Both the position numbers and the translations under genes were made by a program. Positions 24,725-37,430 of a DNA stretch of 64,000 nucleotides are shown one piece after another. Source of the stretch: Sinonovacula constricta (lineage: Eukaryota > Mollusca > Bivalvia > Cardiida > Solecurtidae); the NCBI GenBank assembly GCA_007844125.1, contig CM017558.1, positions 22,735,653-22,799,652 of the forward strand. Direction: 5' to 3'. Each line of letters starts with the position of its first letter. The first letter of the stretch is position 1. The notes beneath the pieces are model-generated. The model saw only the letters and a list, made by a program, of their open reading frames with translations. It did not search any database and was not told the DNA's origin.

Positions 24725-27700
24725 CTAGCTGTCAATAACTGCGGTCTCGCTGTCTGATTGATGTGTGTGTTCGTTTTGTGACGTTTTATCTACTTGTGCT
24801 TGTCCTGATTGGAACTGAGCATTCATTAACCTAGCTTTTAGCTCAATTAATGGAATATCATCCTCGCTCTCATTGCTAGATGATATGGGTTCGTCTGTCA
24901 AACTGTCACTACTTGTTAGGTTGTCCTGTACTACAAACCTACACCTCCTAATTGGTATTTGCCCCTGTTCTGTATTTTTCGGTATATCCCAGCTCTCAAT
25001 ATTTGCAAGGCGTAAATGGTCAATATGTGTGGTTACTACTTGATTTGATGGTTTTTAGATAACATAATTTGATGGTAACTTTCACCGAAATAGGGTAATT
25101 GATGTCCTAAAAGGTTGTCAATTGGGAGAATCACATCTCTACCATGCATTATAAAGTATGGACTCATTTTTGCACTACCGTTGCTATGAAATCTTATCGC
25201 TGCTACTGTTTGCTGTAAAACTAAATCCCAATTTGTTTCATTGTCCTCAATAAGTTTGGTGACAGTGGATTTTAAAGTAGAGTTTAACCTCTCAGATCTT
25301 CCATTGCTAGAAGGTGGTAACGAGAAGTTTTAACGTGGTGTATATTTAAAGCTGACATAGTTTTTTCAAACATGTTAGACGTGTAGCAAGACCCGTTATC
25401 TGTAGTAATTTGTATAGGTGACCCACACCTAAAAATATAAGCTCATAAAATGCTGCTATTACGCTTTGACTGGTTGCGTCTTTGATGGCTATTACTTCAG
25501 GATAATAACTAAAAAGGCATGTAAATGTCAATATATATGAATTTCCACTATGTGTTGTAGGTAGTGGACCTGTAATGTCTTAGCTCCACATTGTTCCTGG
25601 AATGTTTGGTATTGTCATTTCTTCCATTGGCGCTGTAATTTGTCTTAAATAAACTGATTGACATTTGACACAAGGATCTATAAATTTGTTTACTTCTGTA
25701 AATAATTTGGGCCAGTAATATTTTCTAGCTATAGCATTATATGTTCTTTGTACTCCTGCGTGAAAAGTCTCATGATAAGCCCTGATAACTGAGTCTCTAG
25801 TTTGTGATGGGACGTAAATACGTAACTTGTGATCATTGTCTGGGTTGGACACGTAATATAAGATGTCATCTATATAAATTTCCGTGTTTCCGCGTCAGTA
25901 AGTCTGTTTTGACGTACGCTTGCCAGCAATTTGTTAATCAACGGGTCGGCTAACTGCTCGCTTTTCATGCAATTATTTTGCATGCCTTCGGGCGGTTCTA
26001 TCTCATTGTATCCGCGATCTGCATCATTTACGCGGTTCTGGGCGCGGGTTAATTGTGACATGTCGAAATCTGCATTGTTTATTGGCGCAATTAATATATT
26101 GGTGTCCGATTGATCTTTGGGAATTTCGTTAATTGTCGGCAAGCGTGATCAACTATCTGCAACCACGTTTTTTGTTCCTCGGATATGTACTATTGACAAG
26201 TCGTATTCGCTAAATCTTAAAGCGATTCGCTGAATTATTCTGTTCGTAAATGTTGTTGACAACAAATGGGTTAATGGCTTATGATCTGTTCTTATTGTAA
26301 ATTTTTCTCCGTAAAGGAAAGGTCTAAACTTCTGTACCACTTGATCGAGGCTAATAGCTTCTCTAACAATTGTTGGTTGTTTTAATTGATGTCTTGAAAA
26401 TTTTCTTGACATGAATTAAATAGGTTTTTCGTCTTCGCGTTTGCCAGTCGGGCTTTGAATCAAAACTGCGCCATAAGCTCTATCGCTTGCATTAGTTTTA
26501 ACGATAAAAGGCTTGCTTAAGTCGGCGTGACGTAATAGTAGCATGTCTGCTAATTTTGCTACAATTGTCTCGAATCTTGATTGACATTCTGGGGTCCATT
26601 TGAAAGAATTATGCTTTTTCGTTAGATTGGTTAGTGGGCATACTATATCGGAGAAAATTTTAACGAATTTTTGGTAGTAAGTCGCAAGTTCTAAAAATGA
26701 CCTAACTTCTTTGACATTGGTTGGTATTGAAATTTTCTTCAAAGCTTCTACTTTACTCTCACCAGGTTTAATCCCTGCTGCTGAAACTGTATGGCCTATT
26801 GAACAGTGTCTTTGAAAAATTGGCATTTCTGTAGTTTCAGTTTTAGGTAATTTTCCTTTAATCTATCAAAAACCATTTTTAACCGTTCTAATTGTTATTC
26901 TTTTGTTGCTGAGATAATTACCAAGTCATCAAGATATACGAATACAAATTGGTCCAAACCTACCATGATCCTTGACATTGTTTCTTGAAATATGAATGAA
27001 CTCAAATTAAGACCCATTGGTAAACATTTGTAAACATATGTATTGTTGTGTGTGCTAAGACAGGTTTAATACTAATCTTTTTCTGCAATTTTGACTTGAT
27101 GGTAGCCTTGCGTTAAATCAAGTGTACTGTAAACTGTAGATCCATTTAGGCAACTTAAGACTTCATCTATTCGTGGCAAAGGTCTTGGGTTAGTAATGAC
27201 TGATTTATTTATTTGAAGGAAATCAATAACCAAGCGTCTTGATCCGTCACGTTATTTTTTATTAAAACAGCGGGTGATGAATACGGAGAACGACCTTCTT
27301 TGATTACGTCAGCCTTTAATAATTCCTTAATCTTTTCGTCCATATGTGGTGGGGGGGGGTCGTCGCGTGTGGGGATTTGCACTTCAACATTTGGGACTAA
27401 ACCTATATCATTTGGGTGTTTTGAAAAATCATATTGATTTTTGTAAATTAAATTTCTCATCATAGTACTCTTTCGGGATGACAATCTCATTTAAATTAAG
27501 TTTAGTGTCTGCTAATCGCTTACCCGAAGTTCTGTCGATGTTGTTTGTTTCGAACGAATAATCATTTATGCTATATAACCTTGCTAGAACGCATCCGCGG
27601 CGTAATTTGAAAGTTTTGGTGTTATTGTTGGTCAACATTATTGGTACTAATCCGTCTGACTCTTAACTTCATAAGTGCTGGTTGTAATTCTAAATTTTGT

Positions 27701-28250
27701 TCTTCAAACAAATGACCTCTATCTACTGCTCCTATACAGAACTCTTTGTTAGTTGCTAAATGCGGGTTTCTTTTTATTTTACCTATTAAATTATTTACAG
27801 ATCTTAGATTTGAGGATAGTTGTGTCTTTTAATCTAACGACTGACGCACTGATTTTGTCATCTTCAAGTGGTATATAATTTCCTTTGATATTTATGCAAC
27901 CTAAATCAAAATATATTCTACAATCGTTTTCATACAGAAAATCTCGGCCTAAAATAAGTGATCTATTTAAATTTTTGACAACAACGAATGCGTGACACAT
28001 GACTAATTTGTTAATTTTAAAGTTAATATTTGCTTTTGCCAGCTACTGTTAAACTGTCGCCTGAGGCGGTATATAGATTAACGTGACAAGGTGACAAGCG
28101 CAGTTGTTGCTTGGAATTCTTAAATACCCTATAGCTAAATAAACTAATTCCTGCACCAGAGTCAACTAGAGCACTAACAGTTTTATTTCCGAATCATAAC
28201 AAACAAGAAGACGGCATTTCTTTGTATTTTACAAATGATGAAGTTGGGAT
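24725..28250 (-). pseudogene. Gypsy pol: protease, RT, RNase H, integrase
   Basis: Protease: ALVDSGAGISLF (catalytic DSG, about 28160) and LILGRDFL (about 27950). RT: KADVIKEGRSPYSSPAVLI (about 27300), STLDLTQGYHQV and FVYLDDLVII (catalytic YLDD, about 26935). RNase H: FTIRTDHKPLTHLLS and HIRGTKNVVAD (26412-26149). Integrase: an HHCC zinc-binding segment, YHETFHAGVQ...PCVKC (25852-25580), then DITGPLP, FTCLFSYYPEV and a DNG motif (about 25395). After several stops near 25330-25000 comes an acidic tail of about 100 residues that stays open to the TAG at 24725. Stops and frameshifts occur between 27490 and 25050, so it is inactive. Confidence 0.85.
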
Positions 28251-28306
28251 GTATGTTGAGTTCACCTTAGATGTTCCTACCTCGACCATCTTAAGACAAG
28301 AACCGT

Positions 28307-29289
28307 CTAGTTTTTTGCATGTTTGAATTGTTTTTCGCGGCGCGAATTTCTGTCTGATTTATTATCTCTACGCTGCATGTTGTGGCAATCGCGTTTGATA
28401 TGGCGGGTTAGTCTACATTGGAAACATACTACGGGGGATTTACTTGTCCTGTCATAATTTTGATTGTTCTGTGGGTAATACGCATGATCTTTTCGGCGCA
28501 TTTGATTGCGATTTGATATTTTAATTGTCTGCATTCTGCAATTTCGTGACCTCTGTGTTTGCAAAATTTACAAAATTTTCCTCTCATTGCCTGATCTACT
28601 TCTATTGGTACAAAATGTTGTTCTCTGTCTATGTCGGATTGTTGTGGCGTGTGTTGTTTGTGCGAAATAATTGTTTCTGAATGAACCTGAGTCGTGGTTG
28701 CGATATTTGATCTGTGTTTTTTCATTTCTGCTTCTTACGTTTTGTTCCTCTATTGCGCTGTTAACAGCTGTCTGAAATTTCTTCGGATTTTCTCTTAATA
28801 ATTTTAACCTGATTTCGGCATCTTTTAAACCTTCAATGAAACATCCTACTAGTTGATATTCTACAATTTCGATGTTTTTATCAAACCCTGCATAGATTTC
28901 GTCCCATAGTGCTCCTAATCTTTCTGCAAAAATCTGAACATTTTCGTTTGGTCTTTGGCTTGTGTTTCCTAAAGTCGAAAAAGAGAAATGTGAATGACTT
29001 ACTTCCCCAAACCTAGCTTTTAAATCTGACTTTGTGGTTTGCCATGATAGCGATGGCTGTGTTAAAAAATGTCTATTTAGAAAATCTAATACTTGCCCCT
29101 ACTTGATCGTAATGCTAACGAACATTTTTGTTCATCTCCCAATCTGTTTACTAACGCACATACTTGTCTTAACCAACTCTTGCACTTAGAACTATCCCCA
29201 TCATATGGTAAAACGTCAACTGATGTGTATAATGCACTAATTTTGTCTGTAAGGACACCCAAAACATTTGTAAAACCTTCTTCCGCCAT
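28307..29289 (-). pseudogene. Gypsy gag with two CCHC knuckles
   Basis: Starts MAEEGFTNVLGVLTDKISAL at 29289, about 147 bp inside the 5' LTR edge. Later pieces contain CKFCKHRGHEIAEC (about 28570) and CFQCRLTRHIKRDC (about 28420), two retroviral-type zinc knuckles that bind the genomic RNA. The frame is shifted at least twice between 29090 and 28430. Confidence 0.85.
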
Positions 29290-29435
29290 TATGAATAATA
29301 CACAAAAAGACTAATGAAACTAACCTTCAGCGACGGTGGCGTTGTACTTCTGCGTTGTTGTTGTTCTTCTGCGTTGTTGTTGTTTTACTTCTGAGTTGTT
29401 GTTTTCCCAGCTCTGCCTGACATCATAAATCTCAT

Positions 29436-29580
29436 TGTGGCATGACGGGGCTCCATAGTCGAACGCAACATCCCATGATTACAATTTTATTAATAAAGTT
29501 GCATTTTTCAATCTAACAACAGTGAGGCATGAATACCTCTATCTTACACGTCCCCATCCACTCTCCTCTCCCCAGCTTAT
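29436..29580 (-). repeat. 5' LTR, recognisable terminal part
   Basis: Starts tgtggcatgacggggctcc and matches the 3' LTR for about 130 bp (shared words ccatgattacaa, caatctaacaacagtga). Confidence 0.75.
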
Positions 29581-29599
29581 CTCAATTCCTTCTCCCCTT

Positions 29600-30460
29600 C
29601 CATTCTGCACTCCTACCATATATAGTCTAAAACTAATTGCTCCTTCGAACCGGGGGTCGCATACAATTTTGACGATCGTGTCATTCATACAGTGCATATT
29701 TTGACGTGTTCATCAATCACTGCCCTGAATCGTGCCTCTTTATTGCTTTTTTACTATTTTCTTATGCATCATAGTATATTTCCTTGTTTTGATTATTAGT
29801 CCTCTCAATCTTAGTCCTTCTTTAAGTTAACCTTTGGACTTAGCTTAATTAAACTGCACGATGTCTTTAACTAACCAATTATAACCAATTATTATTTAAC
29901 TGAAAACTAATTAATATGGTAATATTACATAACAATAAGAAATATTCTATATAGAAGTGTCTTACATAAAGGGATTTCTGTGATGAAACTAAGTGACTAC
30001 ACGACATAAAACGGATCCTGAGTATATAGGAACACTTACCTAGGAAAAGTGGTGATGTAAATAAAGAAACTCAAAGAAACTATAAAACTATGACATTCGA
30101 ATGAAGATGAAATTCCATGTGTCAATTCCATGTGTCATAAAGAAGTGAGCTAAATCACATGTTTAAGATTGATTGTTCTGTTTAGTTAACAAGAGCAACA
30201 GTCTTTATCCTTGTGTTTATGCTTATAATCACTTTTAATACACCTAATCCTGGGGCTTTACAATACAAATATATTTAAAACTTAATATCTTTACGAAAAT
30301 TTCTTTGTCAACACATCTGTCAACAGACACAGTTTTTCAAAGCACACTCTCTGGGTCTGTTGATTCTCCATGGCAGCAATGTAATATTGCAACTCTTCCA
30401 TGTTCATCTTGCTATTTGCCCTGGAAGTAAATGAAAGCACACAACCATTATTTTACATAT
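29600..30460. other. Probable rest of the 5' LTR and flank
   Basis: No coding signal. The outer LTR border is not found. Confidence 0.4.
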
Positions 30461-30462
30461 AC

Positions 30463-30594
30463 ATATACATATGTATGTATGTATGTATGTATGTTTGTGA
30501 TGTGATGTGATGTGATGCGATGCAATGCAATGCAATGCAATGTATTTATGTATGTATGTATGTATGTATGTATGTATGTATGTATGTATGTATG

Positions 30595-30622
<28 letters not shown>
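30463..30622. repeat. Compound microsatellite (TATG)n / (TGTGA)n / (TGCAA)n
   Basis: ATGT/TATG units flank a short core of tgtga and tgcaa pentamers (30496-30541). A long pure tatg run ends near 30622. Confidence 0.95.
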
Positions 30623-30625
<3 letters not shown>

Positions 30626-30629
30626 TCAC

Positions 30630-31189
30630 ATATTAGGAATTTTAAACATAAATGAGCATTTTGTATAATTTTAGTCATTGTGCTAAAATGTCTAAAATGT
30701 GCTGTATGATGTTTTTGTTGTATTGTTGTTATCACAATGTTGTCACACCTAATTCTTATTCTGTCAAAGGGCTTTTCCGTGTTATTGTGTTATATTTCAT
30801 GAAATGTACTTTTACTCGATCAATGTTGATAAATAATGTTGATATCATTCAAACAGGATTTTCTTTTTTGAGACATGTTTGTACAAATTTATCAGTAAAG
30901 CAACCAGCCAACTATTTTCCTTCTATTGGAAGAGAAAAGATCTGAGTTGAATAAGACACATGAAAAGGATCAAGTGATAACTTTGTGAAAAAAATGATTA
31001 TGCAAACTTTAATTGTGATTGGCTTTTGAAACCAGTGCAGCTCCTAACATTATTTTATCTTCTGGAAGCCAGAAACTTAAGAGTAACGATTTGGCAACTA
31101 AAGTGTCAACATTGGATTTCCAATGTTATACTGGAACGCCTGTGTGTATAAATTAATTGTAAACAAAATTATTATAATGAACTATCAAG
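30630..31189. other. Stretch without recognisable genes
   Basis: A plus-strand frame (30652-30945) is open but matches no family; treated as chance. Confidence 0.5.
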
Positions 31190-31440
31190 ACATCTACAAT
31201 GTATACAGGAGATAAAAGCCTCTGCAAACTAAAAGTTCCAAACGAGAGTAGTTTGAAATTAAACAGCCCAAGCGCTGATGTATAGTAAAAATAGTTTAAT
31301 GACACCATACAATAAAAATGCAGGGACATCATATGTCATATGAATTAAACTCTGAAATTTGAAAAACACGAAGGAAACCATCGAATTTTAGAAAACAATT
31401 CAAGTCAAACAAAACACAAAACAAAAGTAGTATTGTAAAG
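31190..31440 (+). repeat. Copy of the dispersed repeat seen at 3460-3715
   Basis: Shares gataaaagcctc, cagcccaagcgctgatgtata, agtttaatgac, gacatcatatg and catcgaattttagaaaacaa with 3495-3680. Similarity stops where the SWIM-domain coding sequence begins at the other locus. Confidence 0.7.
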
Positions 31441-31449
31441 AGATAATAG

Positions 31450-32205
31450 GTTATGAAATCCAAATGTTTGTTATAAAAAGCCAAGGATTAATTAAGCAAT
31501 CTTAAAGGGCATGGAGACTGCTCAAGTTATCACACCTATTCCCTCTTTTCGAATGTAAAGGGACTTTACTCTATTCTTACCTCCCTTGTGCGTAGGTATT
31601 TGGTATATGGTTACTGCAGAAAACTTAAGATTTTTCCATTTTAACTTGTAAAAAAAACACTGAAGAATGAAGCATGCACATAAAATGGAATCTTATTGAT
31701 TGAGACAGGAATTAAATAAAAAGATTGAGCACATTTTTTTCAAATAAGCACGTTAAACACGTTAAAATTAATTATATATCTTATACAAAGTATATGAAAA
31801 TACCTTCCCACAAGCGAGATAACTAAAACATTTCTTTCATTTTGAAAATAGGGAATATCTAGGGCATAAATGGAGAGATGAATAGACAGAATTCCAACAG
31901 TATATTTCTACATTGTGGCTTTAAGCCACCGTATTCATGTAGTCTCATTGACCTGCCCCGTGATCGTGTAATTTAAACGCAACACAATTTCTTGACTGTA
32001 AAAATGCACTCAGTGCAGTACAATGAAGGATTCTCTGGTTGTAACCATCAATAATTTTCCTTATAATCTTTGTAAATCAGTCAGAAAAGTTATTTAGATC
32101 CTTGATTTTATCTTATTAAAACAGTCAAATAAAATGCATGTTTTCATAACTGCTATTATATTTTGAAGCAATGAAGTTGTTGGGGTGAAAGAATTTTGAA
32201 AATGT
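31450..32205. other. Stretch without recognisable genes
   Basis: No feature is seen. Confidence 0.5.
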
Positions 32206-32209
32206 TTTA

Positions 32210-33000
32210 CTATGCGAAATCGAAAGCCTTGCAGTAAAACTGTTGAAGAAATAAACTGGTTTTTACCATTAAATCTTCTACTTTAGTACAAACTGGTGAG
32301 AATCTTGTAAGTTGGGATATGCAAATACCATAGAAGGCAGCACAAGATGAATCCCCATCTAAGTATGGATAATTCACAACATTTAAGTTAAAGTCGTATC
32401 TCTTGTCGTAGATTTTAGAACAGATGTTGCCATTGGAAATAATGATGTTAACGTCTAGAAATGCCACATTTAATTGTTAGGTATCTGCTTTATTAAGGGT
32501 AAGTTCTGTAGAGTAAATCAGATTATCAATATCATCAATATCGTGTTGAATTATAAGCCTTTGTGATGTGGCTTTGGTTAGAACTTGGAAGTAAAAGTGT
32601 ATATAGGTACACACTCAGAGCAGTATAAAACTAATCTGCAATCAATGGTGTACAGTTGATTCCCATAGAAAAAAACCAATTACTTTTCTAGAAAAGTGTC
32701 ACCACAATCTATGCAAATATTGTCAATATGAAACAGAGCTTCATAAACATTTGTACAAGTACACATAGTAAACTTTTTTCAGAAAGTGCTGGTAAAAATG
32801 TATTTCTTTCATTACATGCAAAAAATAAACGTTGTTTTCGAACAAAAGCATTTTTTTCAATAACAGTAATGAATTTGGTCATAAATAAATCATGAGGAAA
32901 AGATATGTAGAGTTAAGAAATATCATAAGAATTTACTACAGAGCAATGAAATTTAAAGTATGAAACTTGGATTTTATTGATGATATATTTATCACAAGGA
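32210..33000 (-). pseudogene. Decayed reverse transcriptase of a Penelope-like or related retroelement
   Basis: Minus-strand pieces in order read LFMTKFITVIEKNAF and LFFACNERNTFLPAL (about 32880-32780), then YEALFHIDNICIDCGDTF (about 32740). YDIDDIDNLIY lies near 32530, where the catalytic YLDD would be. The last block (32520-32210) reads LTLNKADT, VAFLDVNIIISNG, SKIYDKRYDFN and GICISQLTRFSPVCTKV. This series is a widespread invertebrate retroelement RT. I think it is Penelope-like, but the clade is uncertain. Several frameshifts and stops; no endonuclease domain is seen. Confidence 0.65.
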
Positions 33001-33239
33001 AACTAGATATGTCAATAAAATCAATCCCTTTATTGATGTATTTCAAATGATATTCATTTTTCATGTTGTAAGTACAAACTAACACTATCTTCAGTGTGGA
33101 TGTTAAATAGTGGACATTATAATGCATCAGGATGATGAAGCTTAAAAGGAATGCATGATCACAGAAACGGTTATTGTTTGGTATTGTTATAGAAAAAAGG
33201 AACATCGATCTATTGGCGTGTCTTAGGTCAGCATTTCCT

Positions 33240-34590
33240 TCTGTACATGAGTATTTTCCATCAAAACAACAAACTGAAATGTAAGTACGCCAAGTGTTGC
33301 ATTTTTTTTCATGAATATTAAGATTAAGGATTTAGCCATGTAAGTAACTTCCAGTGAATTAGACAAACATCGGCATAGTCGGATATTTTATGATTGAAAA
33401 TTAAAGAGTACTTTGGGATTGATCGTTTGCAATAAGCCAGTTATTTCCAAACGAAAATCTATTTTAGTAACACTGATCTGGACCTTCTGCTTGCCATCTA
33501 CCATAAGGTGAAAAACAAGGGTAAATAAAACCATTTGTATAGCAGTCAGGGAATGTATTTTCCACATGAGGTATTAGTCTTAAATTTAACATTATCTTAA
33601 TGCTGACAAATGTTATATCGGGGATATTCATTGGGGCGAGAACTTTCATGTGAAAGGTTTTCCTGCTAACCTGTAGTGCGCCGGTGGTTCTACCCAGACA
33701 TAAGACTGGGTTCTTCCTCCACGACAATTTGGCTGGACGTTGCCTATATGACCTTAATTGTGTCAGTGCGATATAACAAAATAAACAGATCAGGGATATT
33801 AAAGGTGGTATCAGTTTGGATAATATTTTTGTATAAACAAATAAATTATTGTTACCGGAAAAAATATCACACAAAATGATGTTTATTGGTGCCTTAAATC
33901 CATATGAGATGTAAAACAACACCCCATTTGTTATTACAAAAATGTACTTCCTATCTACGCCTTGGTGCACAGTGAGCTATTTTTAAACTAAGAAAACCAA
34001 GTGACCACTTTTGAGACAATGTTACATGAACCTCCCGTTGATTAGTTCAGGCTCCGATATCGTTTTTTAGCTGAGATCCACATCTTGCTGTTTATAGATT
34101 TGGAAATAAAGTACATTTAAAGCGATATAGTTCATGATTTAGACAGATGAGGTTATGTTACACACAGTCTTAACTTAAAAAAAATATGCAGGAATTTGGC
34201 ATAAATACACCTTAAGGTAAAATGTTGTAACATGTTTAAGATATAAGCAAACTGTTGGATATAACTTAATTTTCATACATAAAAACAGAGCTGCAGACGA
34301 CAATTGTATTTATTAGTAATGTATCCTTTTCTTCATGAAAATTATCACACCAGTGTAATGTGCTTTTGTTTTATCTATCTATTTCCCTTTATGTATATTG
34401 TGCAATCTAATTGACACATACTATCTTTGTTAAACACGCCATTTTAGATATCATTAATGAGTTTTATTCTTAAACGTGTAATTTTCAGCTTAAAGAAACG
34501 TGGTACCAACACTTTTACATTCAGTATAAAAAAACCTTTATGGTCAATGTTTACTTATAGGTCTTTTGAACATTTTCTTTTTGTAGTGAT
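33240..34590. other. Mostly unassigned, with a partial type A repeat
   Basis: 33420-33480 resembles one unit of the repeat at 37.7-39.4 kb (ttatttccaaacgaaaatctattttagtaacactga). The rest shows nothing recognisable. Confidence 0.5.
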
Positions 34591-34762
34591 GGGATGGGAT
34601 TTGCCGGCATTTTTGCCGATACTGTGCAGCGACATTTCTATCATTATAGCACAGCGGCTCTTAAGAGGTGCCCAGGGACTGAACCCAGCCGGTCCATTTT
34701 ACTGACACCAACGAGTCAGGCATAATGCTGTCCCCTTAGCCCCGAGTGTTAGGAGGGAAGCC
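34591..34762 (-). mobile_element. tRNA-derived SINE, copy 2, 5'-truncated
   Basis: An inverted copy of the SINE body from atcggcaaaaatgccggcaa up to ggcttccctcc. The tRNA head is absent, as expected from 5' truncation. Confidence 0.85.
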
Positions 34763-34789
34763 ATTTCTTTATGTAGTATTGTGTAATCT

Positions 34790-35885
34790 TCAGACAAAAA
34801 GATCATCCAAAGAGCAGGTACAGAGGTGAGAACTGACAGGAAATGGTCCGTCATGCAAGTGTTGGAACATGCAGACTGTAGCTTTTAGACACTAGGACAT
34901 TGTTGGAGCAACAAATAAGGGAAGAGAAGGAATGGGCACTAGGCAGCACCAAAGACGGGAGATGCCAACAAGATGGAGTGGTGGTTCATGGTGTAGCAAT
35001 AAGAAATATGAGAGCAAAGGAGTCAATGTCAGCCAAAGCTGTTTAGTACACTAGCACGAAAACTGGAAAATACGGAGCGTCATACCAGAGGGGACCTTAA
35101 AATGACAGAAACTGTGTTCTCATTAATTTATAGTTAAGATTCTTCCTTTGTTCAGAACACGACCTATTGCAAACTCCAGCCAGCCAACACCTATGGAAAC
35201 TGTTGGATGACTCATCACACCAGCTTTGTGACTGCACCAGTACACTGCGTCACATGCTGTCTGGTTGCACTACCTCTTTGACTCAAGGGCGATACAGGTG
35301 GCGCCATGATAGTCCTTACAGAACTAGCACAACTCATTGAATTGAAGAGGCAGAAAAAGAAATCGAAGAGTAAGAAGGTCCCTGATTTCATCAACTTCAT
35401 GCGATAAATGACTAAGAAGCAGTCATGCACAACTCCCACCAGTATCTTTCAAGAATAACTTCGTGAGATAAATGACTAAGAAGCAGTCATGCACAACTCC
35501 CGCCAGTATCTTTCAAGAATAACTTCGTGAGATAAATGACTAAGAAGCAGTCATGCACAACTCCCACCAGTATCTTTCAAGAATAACTTCGTGGGATAAA
35601 AGACTAAGAAGCAGTCATGCACAACTCCCACCAGTATCCTAAAAGAATCAGATAGTTGGGACCTCCTGGTAGATCTTAAGAAGAGGATCAAGTGTCTGGA
35701 GGAAGTGACCCACACATTTTTCTGACCTGACATAGTACTGGGGTCAAGAGATCCCAAACGAGCAATACAGGTGGAGCTCACAATGCCCAGGGAATGGAGG
35801 ACAAAGGAAGCACGTGAAATGAAGATGTTCAAGTACCAAACAACTGCAGAGACAACAGGTGGAAAACATGGGTTTTCCCAGTGGA
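34790..35885 (+). pseudogene. Retroelement polyprotein C-terminus, decayed, copy 2
   Basis: Around 35205-35340 the plus strand reads RHMLSGCTTSLTQGRYRWRH, followed by DSVLTELAQLIELK, the cysteine-containing segment before the nuclease-like domain. After the 64-bp tandem repeat it continues LLVDLKKRIKCLEEV, then PDIVLGSRDPKRAIQVELTM and REWRTKEAREMKMFKYQ (35660-35870), equivalent to the 20.4 kb copy. A TGA replaces the arginine before PDIV, a likely CpG-to-TpG change. Confidence 0.65.
35403..35658. repeat. Four tandem copies of a 64-bp unit
   Basis: gataaatgactaagaagcag recurs at 35403, 35467, 35531 and 35595, exactly 64 bp apart with few differences. It lies inside the retroelement remnant. 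The period is not a multiple of three. Confidence 0.95.
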
Positions 35886-35899
35886 GGTAAGCTGCCATG

Positions 35900-37430
35900 G
35901 ATTTCAGTCACGTTCAACATGGCATGCTAGAAACACTTTTGATAGTAATAAAACATTTTTACAAATGCCGTGAGAAGTACACAAACATGACAAATGCCAT
36001 TTAATTGGTACATTACTGTATTAAGTTATTATGTGGTTGTTTTACCTTATCCAAGAGTTGTACCTACCTTAAGCTAATGTTTAGTGGTTGTTAAAAACAA
36101 TAATAAACTAGTATTAAAGATTAATCGTATATTATTGTTTATAAACGATAGGACCAGAGTCTTCTAACACCCCCACCCCACCCCAGATATAACGATTTGG
36201 GGAAATCAACATCATTCATAAAATAGATAAAAAGAGAAATTTAAAAACCTGTATACATATCACATATATACTTGAATACTGTCCACTTACATTGCCAAAA
36301 CATACATGTGTATGCTTAGACAATCAAAATACATTAAAACATGCATATCGGGAAAAGCTGCACAGAAAATAACACAACCTCACCATACTGCAAAAAGGCA
36401 GAGAAAAGATAGCATGGTTTAATAAAATGTATACAAACAATACACCACAAACAAATAACGAAAATAAGAATCTGATATCAATGTTGGTGCATATTTAATG
36501 CGAGGGCCATTCAACTGAACATGCTATCCAACTATCAATGCAGACAACTAATTATGTAGAGACATCTAAACATATGTAAACAAATAAGTTTATTCTTATA
36601 TTCCATATAAAAATGGAATATATGTCAATTATTACAGTCCTCGTCAACATTCTTTTGTCATGTCATTTAGGGCAGGTGAAACGTCAATTCTTTATTCTTT
36701 ATTGCAGTAAACATCATATTCTTTTATTCAATCCCTATTTATTATATGACATTATGATAAGTTTATCACCAATAAATTAATCGTTTAGCATCCACTGTGC
36801 TTTCATTGCAAACAGTTAAATGCAATAGAAAATAAGACTTCATGTCATTTCACCGAAATTTTGCCTTAGCTTCGTCAAACTGTATGTTAAATTTCAAAGT
36901 TCATTATTGAAGCATGTCAGATGAATCGGATGTCTTCTATATGGGAACATTATTTAATTATTTAAATAAATCATATATAATGTAAACACAACTGGATACA
37001 TTTTCAACAAACAGCCCATCACTACAAAGGGAAACAACTCAGAAAACAAGGCAATACCCAACATGACTTCGTACTACAAATTTTAAACACACATTAAATT
37101 AAAACGAAATTTTGGCATTTATTTCATATTCTAATATTTTAACCTATTACCTAAATAAAACAAGAAATAATGCTTTAATTACACTTTATTAAGTGTATTT
37201 CTGCAACACAAAGTCTCTATTGGTAAACAAGTGTCTTTCCGTATTCAGTAGTACAGGGAAATTGACATTACAATCCCAGTACACTGTGAGATTTGTTTGA
37301 CTTAATATACCTTGGGTTAACATTTAATAAGAGGTTACTGTTTTTACCTTCAATTAAACCGGTGTAGCGACCTTACCATCAGACTTACCCAGGATAATCT
37401 AAACCATAGTATATTTTAGTCATTGTTTAT
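35900..37430. other. Stretch without recognisable genes
   Basis: AT-rich, with a C-rich run at about 36170. No gene. Just beyond it, 37440-37560 shares tgaggggtttctcaaatgca, aatatgtccaagtgatgaca and gctaagttatggcg-like words with the insertion at 848-1254. Confidence 0.5.

Larger units (their letters stand above)
22212..29580 (-). mobile_element. Ty3/Gypsy LTR retrotransposon, nearly complete but decayed
   Basis: Similar sequences at 22212 and 29436 mark the two LTRs. Between them, on the minus strand, lie gag with two zinc knuckles (29289-28307), then protease, RT, RNase H and integrase in Ty3/Gypsy order, ending at a TAG at 24725-24727. Stops and frameshifts break every domain. The outer (5') end of the right LTR cannot be placed, so the element may extend towards 30.3 kb. 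No clear primer-binding site or polypurine tract is identified. Confidence 0.85.

Noticed and set aside
30448..30735. Minus-strand frame rich in HTYI repeats
   Set aside because: Product of the (TATG)n microsatellite.
33464..33970. 168-codon minus-strand frame with hydrophobic stretches, GPCR-like at first sight
   Set aside because: Its C-terminal part overlaps a type A repeat unit and no conserved receptor motif is visible.
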